Position numbers and translations under genes: made by a program
Shown here: positions 1-12,364 of the stretch, one piece after another
Layout of the letters: the number at the start of each line of letters is the position of its first letter
Position numbering within the stretch: the stretch's first letter is position 1
NCBI RefSeq assembly: GCF_051014445.1
Contig: NC_135137.1
Span: forward strand, 32,551,501 to 32,615,500
DNA from: Colletes latitarsis
Lineage: Eukaryota; Arthropoda; Insecta; Hymenoptera; Colletidae
Length of the DNA: 64,000 nucleotides
Direction of reading: 5' to 3'
The notes under the pieces: model-generated
Databases searched by the model: none
The model's input: the letters and a program-made list of their open reading frames with translations, nothing else
What the model was told of the DNA's origin: nothing

Positions 1-420
1 TCTAAAATCTGCCTTAGTCACTATATAACTAATGGCTGTGGTCATTTCCAACCCTCATGAAGAACCTATTACATAAAACCCTTCGATTTTATCAGTTAAA
101 TTATTGGATAACAATTGTGTTGTTTCTGAGACACTACAGAGATCATATGTAGGTAAGTATAGGGTTTAGATAACTCTAGAATCTGCCTTAGTCACTCTAT
201 GACTAAAAGTTGTGGTCATTTTCAACCCCTATCAACTATCTGACAAATCAAACCCTTTGATTTTATTAGTTATATCGTTGGATGATAATTCTGTTCTTTC
301 TAAGGCACTACAGAATCATATTTGATAACCCTAGAAGTTCAGAAAATTCTAAACTCTGCCTTAGTCATCACTCTATATAAACTAAGGACTGTAGTCATCT
401 TCAACCTCATCGAACATCTA
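1..420. repeat. Tandem array, ~174-bp unit, cut by window start
   Basis: Seen directly: a block reading tctgccttagtcact, followed about 30 bases later by gtggtcatttt and caaccc, recurs with the anchor tctgcc near 8, 182 and 355. This gives unit spacings of 174 and 173 bases. The units also share the stretch with aaaccctt(c/t)gattttat and the motif ca(c/a)tacaga. The copies are diverged, with small indels. The third is partial and ends near 420. The array probably continues before the window. It may be a satellite or a local duplication; I do not recognise the unit. Confidence 0.8.
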
Positions 421-2490
421 ACTATCCAAATAGCAAAGGGTTTGAAAGGGTAAGAAGAAGTAAGCTCTAGCAGGCCCTGCTTTAAATACCATCAAGGAGA
501 ATATATATACAAATAGAAGATCTGTCGAGCACTTGTGAGAGAGAGAGAAGAGCGTAGCCCTCTGCTGGCCAGTACGAGAACTATCGCCCCATACATAACA
601 ACCCCCAATTCAAATACCACGAATATTCTCATTACGTTTCGTAAACTCATTCCCTTAACTTTCATAAATATAAACATTTATATTCATACCGAGTACCTTT
701 TACAAATACTATAACCTTGTTACATAAATCGTAAAAAGAAATCCGCCAAAATTTCTTCTAATATCCGATTTACGTAAATACCGATTTCGAATAAAATTTG
801 GACCGAAAATGCATTTCCTGTCAAAGGGTTGCGTCCCGTCAGCGTCGCCTTTTCTAACCGCGAATTATTTAAACCGTCCCTTTAGATTCCGTCGCGTATA
901 ATCCCGAACAGTTTCGCGGGTAAAGGCGAACGGCGAGAAGCGACGGAAATAAATTATTGTGGGACTGTAAACGCGGCACGTGAAATATAAATATTTATAC
1001 TACATCGCCGACACAAGAAGGCCGCGCGGTCGTTTTTCCGTTCGCCTGTAAAAAAAAAAAAAAATACACGACACGCGGCCGTCGACGAAATAAATTTTTA
1101 CCTGACGGCGTGGCCTCAACATCCCCGTGAGCGAAACGACTCGAGTTCCCGAACTTTCAACTGCTGTACGCGAATTTGCAGTTACGTAACGTTGAACGCG
1201 ATGCTGCGTGCCTCGCGGGATCTTCGCGGCCAATCAAAAAGTTCCGGCGGATTCATTGAAATTTTCATTACAAACTTTTTGACAAGAAGGAGTGCACGCG
1301 CGGAGTGCATAAGGAACCGTTTTTAATACCTGCTGTTTATGCGTCGGGCCAACCATTGTCTCCTATAAAACGAGCACTGAGGATCCGGGAACGTTTGGTC
1401 CACTGAAACAGGGGAAAACAAATTTTTATTTGTTTTAATGAGGGATAAGAAACTTTCAAATTTTAACAGAAATATTCTTCCTTGCCTTGTTGAATCTTTT
1501 GAATGATCTGTATGAGTGTCAAATAAATAAATTGATAAATAATCGTAAGGACGGTTAAAAGAGAAGAATCTCAGAAAATATGGTATCGAAAAATTAACAC
1601 CATTAAATTTTGTCAAATTATTTATTAGTTACTTGGTGAGACGAGTATTTAAGAAAAGTATATCATAGCAATAAAGTGAAATTTTTTGACAGAAATATTT
1701 TCTATAATTTACGAAGCATACTATATAACTCAACTTTAAATTATTCTTGCCAGTATAATATTGCTCTTACGTGCAATTACCTGGCATTCACATTTGAAAC
1801 ATCTGATATTCACGAATCAAACATTCACGGTTTATTTACAATAATACTTTTCTCGTTCCGTGTTCGTACAGCGGAATTTTATTCTGCTGAAAATATTGGA
1901 AATGATTTTTGAAGTTGAAAGAGTTTTTAATGGTTCCGTTCTTTCGTACGAACTGTCATAAACTGCTGACCCGCACTCGCATAAATGACATTTGATATTT
2001 CAGAAAACGTTTCCCATTTTTTTCTCTTAGCTTTGATTTGCGTTCAATAAAAAAAATGAATCGATTGTAATCTTTTAAAATAGCACCGGAAAATTTGTTT
2101 CTTATGAGACTCGAAAATTATTTTCCAATTATATAATAACAGAAGTACAAAGGATAGCTTTTAAAAAACCGTGTAGCGTATTATACAGAGTATTAAAAAG
2201 TGCTGGTTCCCATAAAACTGGCGAGTTATATTGTTAAGGTGGGTGTGGAACCTATTGAAATTCATTGCAAAATGCGAGGGGCAGAGTAACAATAAAATTT
2301 TGAAATTTCATCCTGACGAGAAAGTACAATAGTTAGTGCACCGAGGGCTTCACGCGCATTCGAACGAATTTTCACAGTAAATTTAATCGTAGAACGCTAC
2401 AAAAAAATTCACAAAATAATTCTTACGGAAAGTAATTACCTTAAGAAAAGCTATAAATAATTTTAAGATACTTGGTCAACTAACGTACTT
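421..2490. other. No recognised gene or repeat
   Basis: AT-rich sequence with scattered short open frames on both strands, none with recognisable domains. Bases 830-1250 are somewhat richer in G+C and CpG than the surroundings and include a 14-base A run near 1050. A short upstream exon of the Ig gene could hide here, but no frame shows a convincing signal peptide followed by a donor in the right phase. Confidence 0.5.
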
Positions 2491-2494
2491 TATA

Positions 2495-2834
2495 AAGGGT
2501 GTTCGGCCAACCTTGGAAAAAATTTTAATGAGGGATTCTAGAGGCCAAAATAAGACGAAAATCAAGAATACCAATTTGTTGATGGAGGCTTCGTTAAAAA
2601 GTTATTAACGTTTAAAGTTCCGCCAGAAATGAATTTTTTTCTCGAAAATGCATAGGATTTTTGGGGTACGTCTATTCACTAAAAATGATTGTAATTGACC
2701 CCCACAACCGAAAATAATTTTTTCAGAACGATTTGAAATTTTTGAATTTAATTGTTAATAACTTTTTAACGAATATTATTTTGGCCTCTAGAATCCCCAA
2801 TTAAAATTTTTCCCAGGGGTGGCCGAACACCCTG
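2495..2834 (+). mobile_element. Modular TIR element, copy A (short, one module)
   Basis: This 340-bp copy lies between TA dinucleotides at 2493-2494 and 2835-2836. The left end reads aaagggtgttcgg (the consensus starts CAGGGTGTTCGG). The right end is its reverse complement, ccgaacaccctg. Inside each end is the long TIR with ttctagaggccaaaat. The right TIR lacks about 36 bases present on the left (the part with aagaataccaatttgttg). Only one internal module is present (ctcgaaaatgcataggatttt through ttttttcagaacgatttgaaa), and there is no core. No coding capacity, so non-autonomous. TA target sites and simple inverted ends suggest Tc1/mariner-like mobilisation; that is inference. Confidence 0.85.
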
Positions 2835-2836
2835 TA

Positions 2837-3733
2837 TAGTATATGTATATTAATTTTCTCTGTTGATAAACTTCTAGTTCAGAAACTTTTTTATATTAAT
2901 ATAATCATATTACTTTGCAAATATACCCGTGATATTTTTGCGATGTATTATGAATTTTTTATAAACGAGTTCAAACGGTATACAATTCAACACCCACAGA
3001 ATTATTATAAATATACTAAAGAAATGTTTACAATTGCAATCTAAAATTCGTAGCCACAATTCATATTTATTACGAAAGCGACTCGAAATAGAGTTGGTAA
3101 TTTATTCGTGACTGATAATTAAGCGTCTTATCGCGTTGCAAAGTAGGATGCAGATATTCGCGAACGACAACGCGTACTTTTTTTTCTAATGTTCATACGA
3201 TTTCGTACGGGGACTGAATATGGCAAAGTATGTCGTTCGGAGCTTTCGAGTATCGAACTAAAAAGAATCGAACCGGTTCTTCCGGTAAAATCCTCGGTAC
3301 AAAAAATTTTGCCTAACCGTTGGTACTCCCTGACGGTCTTGTGTTTTTTGTCGTATCGTATCGCGGCGAACCAGTCGTCGCGGGGCAATTTTGAATTCAG
3401 CACGCTAACGTTTTTCCTTAAAAACGATGAAAAACCACCTCGTATACCCCCCTCCGTTGCGCCCCCTCTCCGAATCAATTTCTTTCCGTCTCGCCAAACG
3501 GCGAGAACTTTATTGAGCGCACTTTTATTTCGCTGTGCTCGTGATATATGCTCGATTTCATAACCGTCGTTTCCGGTTGCATTAAAAACGGCCCCCCGGG
3601 TCTTTCCCCTAATTCTTCATTGTAATACCATTCGAGGAACGTCTTGAAATTTATGTAACATTTGGGTAATTATTGCTACGTGTTTCGTAGACTTTGGACG
3701 AATTTTAAAGTGGATTCAGAAGGATAATAGAAC
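2837..3733. other. No recognised gene; overlapping open frames 3128-3563
   Basis: AT-rich with a more GC-balanced patch at 3120-3600. There two open frames of 116 codons (minus) and 124 codons (plus) overlap. Neither has a recognisable domain, and opposed overlapping frames are what GC-richer non-coding sequence produces. I treat both as chance. Confidence 0.5.
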
Positions 3734-4135
3734 ATGGTAATAATTATGTCTGAGAATTTTTTATCTTTGAATATTTTTTATTTAAATCCGGAGATCTCGA
3801 GAATTTTAATATAAAAATTAGTTTGTTCAATTGGGGGTTTGGGTCAGGTCTGGGTTAAGTTAATGGTAATAATTATGTTTGCCTGAGAATTTCTTGTCTT
3901 CCAATATTTTTTATTTAAATTCAGAGATCACGAGAATTTTAATATAAAAATTAGTTTGTTCAATTGGAGGTTTGGGTTAGGTCTGGGTCAGATCTCAGTT
4001 AGGTTAATATATTTAGGTTAATGGTAATAATTATGTTTGCCTGAGAATTTCTTGTCTTCCAATATTTTTTATTTAAATTCAAAGATCTCGAGAATTTTAA
4101 TATAAAAATTAGTTTATTCAATTGGAGGTTTGGAG
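3734..4135. repeat. Tandem repeat, three copies, 129-158-bp spacing
   Basis: Copies begin with atggtaataattatg at 3734, 3863 and 4021. Each runs through ttttttatttaaat, tcgagaattttaatataaaa and ttcaattgg(a/g)ggtttgg. Copies 2 and 3 are closer to each other than to copy 1. The variable tail between units contains gttaggtctgggtcag and ttaggttaat. The middle unit is longer because of extra tail sequence. Nothing coding is evident. Confidence 0.9.
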
Positions 4136-4463
4136 TGTCTAGGCGAAATAAAATGAATCGACTGTTCGAGGGCACATTATTTGACTATCCTTCCATTCTA
4201 TCTCTCCTCAGTCTACGCAAACATACAAGAACACTCTACGTCCCCCAAACAGGGAGGTAAGTTGACAAGACGCGAAAGTTAGGAATCGTGTCGAGCATGA
4301 TTAACAGTCGGTGAAGCGATCTTAAGCAGACAATTGAGTTTGATACGATTATATTTAGACTTATCACCATGGTTTACCTAGCAGATTGTTTGCCTGATTT
4401 TCTATGAATTGCAATTGTGTTTCGTTTCAACATTTCTATCAGAGAAATTCTTTTAACACCTAC

Positions 4464-4910
4464 GACCTCAATTGTTCACTCTAATTGATATTAAACAACT
4501 GTTGATAGTTCAATTATTGAATCGATCGACGTTTCAGTATAAATAGAAAATCACATAAATAGAACATACTCTGAACAAAAGTATGAGATAGAAAAATAAA
4601 AAAAAATTCCGACCTCAACTGTTCATTGTAATTGATATTGAACAACTGTTAATAGTTCAATTATTGAATTGATCGACGTTTCAGTATAAATAGAAAATCA
4701 CATAAATAGAACATACTCTGAACAAAAGTATGAGATAGAAAAATAAAAAAAAATTCCGACCTCAACTGTTCATTGTAATTGATATTGAACAACTGTTAAT
4801 AGTTCAATTATTGAATTGATCGACGTTTCAGTATAAATAGAAAATCACATAAATAGAACATACTCTGAACGAAAGTATGAGATGGAAAAATGAAAAAAAA
4901 TTCCACTCAT
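4464..4910. repeat. Tandem repeat, three copies of exactly 147 bp
   Basis: The anchor gacctcaa(c/t)tgttca occurs at 4464, 4611 and 4758, so both spacings are 147 bases. The second and third units are nearly identical; differences seen are a few A/G changes near the end (gaacaaaagtatgagatag versus gaacgaaagtatgagatgg). The first is more diverged. The unit includes gttcaattattgaat, a near-palindrome, and an A-rich tail. The near-identity of two units indicates recent duplication or conversion. Confidence 0.95.
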
Positions 4911-5644
4911 TATTCATTATAAGAAATTTGTACTCGACTTTGAATTTCTCAGGACAAAGAATAATTTTTATCTGAAACTTTTACCTTCATGTTGTCGTTC
5001 AAAGTTAAGAAAAGTTCGTATATTTTTTTTACTGCCCCCCAAAAAGAGGTTCTTTTTTTCTGGCCCAAATTATTGAGTACATAGAAATTGTATAATTGTT
5101 TATATTCCGCTTCATTGAATCCAAATATTGATTCGATTTCCACCACATAATAAAGAAGACAGTTTACACGCGCGGGATTTATCCAAAATACGCTTCAAAA
5201 TTTCATACAGCATTCGACTTTGTAGGGAAACAATTTATCGTTCCTACTCGATTACCCAATTTTCCGACCAATTTCAGCGTGCACCCGATTTACAGAAAAT
5301 TTAGTTTATTTAACTTGTTTCGCTGCAATTCTGTATCCCACGAAACACGTGGCTCGGCGTACATAGGAAATACATAATCGATTTCACAAAATACCTTTAT
5401 GAATGTGCGCGGCACGCTTGCTTGGCAATCGAGCTAAACCATTTGCGGTTGAAAAACGATCATTTCAAAAAACCCAATGATCTAAATATTGACGATATCT
5501 TTCATATTTGATAAAAAGGATTCAAATAAAAATGACATCCAAACGAGTACGTATAAATTATTACAACTATGTATAAAGGGAATAGACATCGAACAATCTG
5601 TTTCCAAAATCAGTATACTTCTACAGATTATGGCTCTAACTAAA
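4911..5644. other. No recognised feature
   Basis: AT-rich single-copy-looking sequence between the 147-bp array and the next mobile element. It contains only short open frames, for example 65 codons on the minus strand at 4949-5146, with no recognisable domain. Confidence 0.5.
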
Positions 5645-6772
5645 CAGAGTGTTCGACCACCCCTGGGAAAAATTTTAATGAGAGATTCTAGAGGCCAAAA
5701 TAACACGAAAATCAAGAATACTGATTTGTTGATTGAGGCTTCGCCAAACAGTATATTTTCGGTAAAGAATTTTTTTTCTCGAAAGTAGGTAGAATTTCGG
5801 AGGTATGTGTATTCACAAAAAATGATTGTAATGAACCCCCTCAACCAAAAATAATTTTTCCAAGATCATTTGAAATTTTTTTTTCACCGAAAAATTTAGG
5901 CACCTACCCCCTGTCGATTCTTCTTAAAAATTCGTTTTTGATTTTTAGTAATTTTGTTTGACGCCCTATAGAAAAGTTGTCTAATACTTTTTTGTAGGTA
6001 CCTGAAGGCTCTACTTCAGAAAAAAGTTTCATTGAAATATATTCACTATTGTAGGAGTTATGGCTATTTGAAAATTGTATCATTTTTATGTGGTTTTTCT
6101 CATTTTACGGGGTCAAAGAACAACTTTCCGAATATTTTTGGAATTTCTACATATTCTCCATCAAATTACCCGTTGTTTGCTTTTTTAAACATTAAAATCG
6201 TCCAATCCATTCAGAAGTTGTGACGTTTTAAAGATATGTATGAAATTTCAGGGGAACATATCAACGGCTGGTCAGACATTATTATATTTTCGGTAAAGAA
6301 TTTTTTCCTCGAAAATGGTTAGGATTTCGAGGGTATGTCTATTCACCAAAAATAATTGTAATTGACCCTCGCAATCAAAAATAATTTTTTCAGAACGATT
6401 TAAAAAAATTTTTTGCCGCAAAATTTCTCCACCTATTCGAATTTTTTTCTCGAAAATGCATAGGATTTCGGGGGTATATGTATTCACAAAAAATGATCGT
6501 AATTGGTCCCTGCAACAGATAATAATTTTTTCAGAACGATGTGAAAAAATTTTTTTCGCTGAAAATTTCAGGGAAACATGTCAATGTATGGTCAGACATT
6601 ACATTTTCGGTAAAGAATTTTTTTCTCGAAAGTGAGTAGGATTTCGGTAGTATATCTCTTGACCAAAAATGATTGTAATTGCCCCCCGCAACCGACAATA
6701 ATTTTTCCGTTAATGTTTTGAAATTTTTTAATAACTTTTTGACAAAACCTCAATCAACAAATTGATATTCTT
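5645..6772 (+). mobile_element. Modular TIR element, copy B (with core, right end lost)
   Basis: The left end cagagtgttcgaccacccct begins at 5645 and leads into the family TIR (ttctagaggccaaaat). After one module comes the conserved core, about 5895-6260: the segment with gacgccctatagaaaagttg, gtttcattgaaatatattca, and aaaatcgtccaatcc with the following ttatgacg-like stretch. Three further modules follow (near 6290-6420, 6445-6560 and 6600-6720), each with ctcgaaaatg or close variant, ggatttcg, and attgtaattg. The right TIR is recognisable up to caacaaattgatattctt near 6770, and then homology stops without the terminal ccgaacaccctg. It is therefore truncated or decayed. No protein is encoded. 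Confidence 0.85.
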
Positions 6773-8514
6773 TGATGATGGGCCGTGAATTTATCACCAA
6801 TTTATCAGAAGTATTGGTGTTTTATCGCGTATAGCTGCGTTCATTAACAACTACGAGGCGTGCGTGTATGTCCTATTGATTGGGAACCACGGTTTTCGTG
6901 TCAGTAATTTCGAAAAGCAGTTGCTCAACGAACGAGTGGAAAGTAAATTATTCGCGGGATTCCCGCCAACTGAATTACACACTCGGTTAAAATGCAGTCC
7001 GTTTAATTTAACTGGAAAATGTGCGTTTGTTTGATCTTTGATTACAGTTTCTTTTGTCGCGAATTGTATCAATCGTTCACCCCCATTAGCTTCGCACACA
7101 AGCCGGACCACTCGATGTGTCAACAGGTGCTTGGTTGAAAATTAATAGAGATAACGGAGAGACTCTTGTCATATTCAATGACTGAAAAGCTAGACGAAAT
7201 GGTACAGTAATATACAGGATGTTTGTCACGTCATAGAATTCCACCATCTTTCAAATATTCCATATATTTTTAAGGGTTATAATTTAATGGAACATTTCGA
7301 GTTAAAATCCTAGATAAATATACGAAAATATGCTAGATCAACGCTTCAGTTTCTTAAGAAAATGTGCTTGAATATTGTATGCTTCTTTCACTTTTGAAAT
7401 ATTTTATCCTCTCAACAATTGCAAACGACAAATACCTATACGGACATTAAACTTGATTTAAAATGTTGAGAATAAGGCTCAACGAGGAGAAATCCAACCA
7501 TATACATTCATACTGAGAAGCAAAACCGCCCTGTGTTCTATTTATATTTATATATGTATTTTTGTACAAATTAGTTCGTTTGGATGCTGTGTATCGGTAC
7601 GTGTGTACGAACCACGGAACTAATTAAGATAAAACTTTCGCTGTTAGATAGCTTATTCTTCCAGTTTGAACGTAGGCTATGTAGCATCCCTCCGCCATAA
7701 CCATGGTCGAATGTATTAAACGAAAACGCAAACAGCAAAATGCAGGTCTGTATTTTTTCTTCTCTTTTTTGTTTACTTCTTGTTTCGCCATTTCGAACGG
7801 AAACACCATTCATGCAGGCGTAGCTGCGGGCGAAAGCTAGTATATAATAAAAGTATTCCTCAAATAAACGTGGTGAAATATCTAGAAACATACTTAGACA
7901 GCAAAATAATGTGGAAACATCGTATACAGAAAGAATGGAACGAATAAAATTGGAAAGAAAACATATTTGGCTGACGAGTAAAAAGTTGAAATTAAATTAG
8001 GAACATGAACGATTCATTGAACGTTCTATCTGAGCAACTTGAACGAGGAATTAATACAAGAGAAGATCTTTGCAAGGGAGATCCATCATACGAAGATCTG
8101 ACATTTCATACACGCAATTTGAAGTATTTTTAGAAATATATGGATTAGAATAATACTAGAATGTTTAAATGAATTGGGGAGACCGCAAGAAATTAATTGT
8201 AAAATTGGAGAAAAATATTTTCAATTCTGGGGAAAAAGCAATGCAGTTTTTCTATTGAATTTTCCACTTATTTTTTGGTTGAATTTGTTTTGATTGAGTT
8301 CTTTACCAGCTATCAAAAACGCGTAACTGACTCGATATTGCGAAGAAAATTGAACTTCGTCGAATCCCATTAACGCTACGTTCACGGTCATTAAAAAATT
8401 TGTTAAATAGTTCTGTCCAACAGATTCCTATAAACAATGGCAATAATTTGGTAATATAATTGTTACATAACTTTTCTCTGTTATTATCATAGGTTTTATA
8501 CTATTGTATTTTAT
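6773..8514. other. No recognised gene
   Basis: Mostly AT-rich. An open frame of 90 codons on the minus strand (6851-7123) and one of 106 codons (7571-7891) have no domain I recognise. At 7211 the phrase tatacaggatgtttgtcacg resembles the TA-plus-CAGGRTG starts of hymenopteran TIR elements, but no matching right end was found nearby. Confidence 0.45.
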
Positions 8515-9085
8515 TTGAAAAATTTTAATGGGAGATTCTAGAGGTCAAAATAAGACGAAAATAAAGAATATCAATTTCTTGACTGAGGCTTCGTTAGTAA
8601 GTTAGTAAGTTAATCAAAAATTAAATTAAAAAATTTCAAATAATTCTGAAAAAATTATTTTCGGTTGCAAGAGCCGACTACGATCATTTTTGGTCATTAC
8701 ACATGCTCCCGAAATCCTACACATTTTCGAGAAAAAAATTCCTTACCGAAAATATAATAATGTCTGACCATACCATTGATATGTTTCCCTGAAATTCCAT
8801 GCGTATCTTTAAAACGTCATAACTTCTGAACGGATTGGACGATTTTAATGTTTAAAAAAGCAAACTACGCATATTTTGGTGGAGAATATGTACAAATCGC
8901 AAAAATATTCGAAAAGTTGGTCCTTGACCCCGCAAAATGAGAAAACCCCTATAAAAATGGTTCAACTTTCAAACAGCCATAACTCTTACAATAGCAAATA
9001 TATTTCAATGAAATTTTTTTCTGAAGTAGAGCTCATTGGTACCCACAAAAAAGTATTAGACAAAATTTCCGTACAGTGGTTCGTA
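8515..9085 (-). mobile_element. Modular TIR element, copy C (fragment, core reversed)
   Basis: Starts with the inner TIR portion (aaaattttaatgggagattc near 8519) without the terminal CAGGGTGTTCGG. A reversed module follows (attattttcggttgcaagag). Then comes the core in reverse complement: aattccttaccgaaaat, cataacttctgaacggattg, gaaaacccctataaaaatgg, and tttcaatgaaa near 9004. It breaks off near 9085 with no second TIR. Both ends are therefore incomplete. The minus orientation is defined by core direction relative to copies B and E. Confidence 0.8.
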
Positions 9086-10522
9086 GCAGATAAATAATAC
9101 TTCGAAGTGGCTCACGAAGGGTTGAGAGACGCTGCTTTGGAGTAATACCGAATTTGGAGGACAATGAGATTTCGCCAAAAAAGACAAGACTTTCAGACAA
9201 GCGAAAAAACGAAGACCAACGATTATCGTGGCGAATACTTTAATCCATAACCCTGAACATTAGTTATGCACGCGGCTATCTCACCTCTCTACGACTTGGA
9301 GCAATGTTATCTCTAGTGGTTTTTTGCATGGGGACGTTCAGTCCCGTGAATTCAGTTTTTAATCCCTTACGTCTCTTAAATTTCCAGTCCTTGGGATTCC
9401 CACGACGCGCGGTAGCGTAACTACGGTCCTTCGATCACGATAATATACTCGAATTTGTTATCGAAACGGTAAAACGTAACTAAAACGGAATAAAACACGC
9501 GATCGCTATCAATAGCCGCGATATCGCGCGCCTTTAAAATATTTGACGTTCAAAGTGTTCTTTATCAGTAATACGAGCGCCGCGGACTCTTGTTGCAAGA
9601 GTAGAAGGCCTGAATAGAAATAAGGTTCACGTTTTGTTACGGTTATGGTTATGGCGGACTTTCAGCTAGCAATTTTAAGTTATTGGTATTGGAACATTGG
9701 GCCACAGAGTGGTCCATTTAAAATTTGCAAGTTTCAATCGTTTTACTTTGAAATATAGATCGACTTTCATTTTCTTCCGTTGCAGTTAAGGTACTGTATA
9801 ATAAATTTCAGACAGTCCACCTTTGCTCACAGTCGAGCCAAGACTTATGAATAAGTGTAGTCGAAATGATCACGGGAAGCTAAAGTTTCTTTCAATCGTT
9901 TAAACGAAATATTTATATTTGATACTCTGTATTACTTTGGTACGTACACTATCTGCTGAGAATGGTATAATGGTTTTTTCTTTTCGTATTTTTGGTGTAA
10001 GCAGTACTGTTAAATTACATTCCACTTTTCGACGCTGCTCTCGTTTCTAAGACGAAGCTCACACGCCACGGCAGTGGAGTTCGAAACGAGATAACTCACG
10101 TTTATCACATCGAATGGCACTTTAGTTTATGAGATCGCGTTTATCAGACAGAGCTCCGACGGTTTATGCACGAGAGGAAAAATAGAATTGAATAGTAAGC
10201 AGTGGTGCTTCAACCTTTTCAATGGAATGAAACAGACTTTAATAGGGGAACTGGTAGGGGGTTGGAGCTTTCCGGAATGAAAGCATGCTTATGTACTGTG
10301 AAAATACATGAACAGAAATATTCTGTGCAAGCGATTATCATACTACCATGCATACATAGGACGAGAATCGTAAAATATTATAGTTCTTGCCAGATACCAC
10401 GTTCTGTCATTAAGAACGAATTCGATCGATCGATCTTATCGGGAACAAAGTTATAGAAATACTTATTTTCTGTAAACGAAAAACTCAAGTTCTGACGAAG
10501 CTGTTTTATCAACGCGAATTAG
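9086..10522. other. No recognised gene; short dispersed-repeat match at 9645-9722
   Basis: No supportable coding region. A stretch at about 9645-9722 (tatggcgg, ggtattggaac, cacagagtggtccat) matches 26090-26165 in word order, so it belongs to another dispersed family with an end of the CAGAGTGGTCCAT type. The 84-codon plus frame at 10202-10456 has no recognisable domain. Confidence 0.45.
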
Positions 10523-11633
10523 ATTTTCGGTAAAGAATTTTTTTCTTAAATGTGCGTAGGATTTCGGGGGTATGTGTATCCACGAAAGAGGATTATAATT
10601 CACCCCCACAACCAAAAATAATTTTTTCAGGACGATTTGAAAATTTTCAATTTCGCCAACTAATTTCTGCATCTAATCGAATTTTTTTCTTGAAACTGCG
10701 TAGGATTCCAGGGGTATGCCTGTTCACCAAAAATGATTGCAATTGACCCCCGGAATCAAAAATAATTTTTTTAGAATGATTCAAAAATTTTTGTTTTCAC
10801 CGAAAAGTTTTAGGCACCTACCCCCTGGTTGATTTTTCTTAAAAATTCGTTTTTGATTTTTAGTAATTTTGTTTGACGCCCTATAGAAAAATTGTGTAAT
10901 ACTTTTTAGTAAGTGTCTATGAGCTCTATCTTAGAAAACAGTTTCATTGAAATATATTCACTATTGTAGAAGTTATGGTTGTTCGAAGGTTAGACCACTT
11001 TTATGGGGTTTTTCTAACATTACGGGGCCAAGGAACAACCTTTCAAATATTTTTATAATTGCTACATATTCTACACTAAAATACGCGGCGTTTGGCTTTT
11101 TGAACATTAAAATCGTCCAATCCGTTGAGAAGTTATGACGTTTTAAAAATACGCATAAATTTTCGGGAAGACATTTCTGACCTGAAATTATATTTTTGGT
11201 AATGAATTTTTTTCTCGAAAATGGTTAGGATTTCGAGGGTATGTCTATTGACCAAACATCATTATCATTGACCTTCGCAACCGAAAACAATTTTATCGGA
11301 ACGATTTGAAATTTTTTTCATCGCCGAAAAATTTCAGGGAAACATGTCAATGTATGGTCAGACATTATATTTTCGGTAAGGAATTTTTTTCTCGAAAATG
11401 GTTAAGATTTCGAGGTTATGTCTATTCACCAAAAATAATTGTAATTTACCCTTGCAACCGAAAATAATTTTTTCAAAACGATTAAAAAAAAGTTTTTGCC
11501 GCAAAATTTCTCCACCTATTCGAATTTTTTTCTCGAAAGTGCGTACTATTTCGGGGGTATGTCTATTCATAAAAAATAATTATAATTGACCTCCTCGATT
11601 AAAAATAATTTTTTCAGGATGATTTGAAATCAT
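10523..11633 (+). mobile_element. Modular element, copy D (core and modules, no TIRs)
   Basis: From attttcggtaaagaattttt near 10523 the sequence runs through two modules. The core follows at about 10805-11160, with gacgccctatagaaaaattg, catattctacactaaaatac and gttatgacgttttaaaa. Three more modules end near 11633. The flanks hold neither the family TIR nor ccgaacaccctg, so this is an internal fragment or a copy whose ends have decayed. The core is close to that of copies B and E. No protein is encoded beyond chance frames that recur in other copies. Confidence 0.8.
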
Positions 11634-12364
11634 TCTCTTATGTTATAACGAGAACTGCCTAATTTTATACGTTCACTAATATTAATATGCAGATAAAGTG
11701 TGTTATTAGTAAATTGTGGTTTTATATTCTTAATTTGTCTAATTAAAATTAAATACACCTCTGCTTAACATTTTCAGTAGTAAAAACTAGACAATAAAAT
11801 GATCTTTCTAAAATGTATAATTTAAACTAAGATTAGTAAATTATTAGAGCATATATTTCAATTACAAAAGTTTCTATCAAAGTTTCGCGAGTGCTCGCGA
11901 AATGAGGAACATCGACCCAAAAAAAAAAAAATATGTAGGGAAAATGAAAAAAAGCTATCGAAAAAGGACAACAACGATGGTATTGAATGCATGAGGAATA
12001 TCCAAAACGGGACACGTAGGAATAAAACAGGGATAGGGAGAACGGATAAGCCGCATATTGTAAATGGGATTAATTTTTTTCTCGCCACACACGCCACATT
12101 TGTTTCGGGAGCCAGAAACTACAGCCATACTCGGAATTAATGTCCAAATTGAGCTCGTGTCCGTTTCAGCGCCTAACCCCTTTGAACAATATAGCTACAA
12201 ACCGCTCCTCTTTGAAACAGAACCGTCCAATTGAAACGAACGCGAAACGCACTATCGAGGAAAAATAGATCGCAAAAATTAATCTAAATCACTCTATCGT
12301 TACTCATTATTAGACTGCGGGATCTTCATACAAACTCATATTTTTATTAATAGAATTAATACAG
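11634..12364. other. No recognised feature
   Basis: AT-rich sequence with an A-tract near 11918. Two overlapping minus frames (60 and 79 codons, 11833-12097) are F/S-rich products of T-rich DNA and are not supported as genes. Confidence 0.5.

Noticed and set aside
492..677. Minus-strand frame with a hydrophobic stretch, considered as a signal-peptide exon
   Set aside because: It is on the opposite strand to the Ig gene, and the frame is short and AT-driven.
3960..4030. ttaggtt-type words considered as interstitial insect telomere repeat (TTAGG)
   Set aside because: The words are irregularly spaced and not in tandem; they belong to the tail of the 129-158-bp array.
7211..7300. tatacaggatgtttgtcacg considered as the start of another TIR element
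   Set aside because: No inverted partner was found within several kb, so it is mentioned only in the gap entry.
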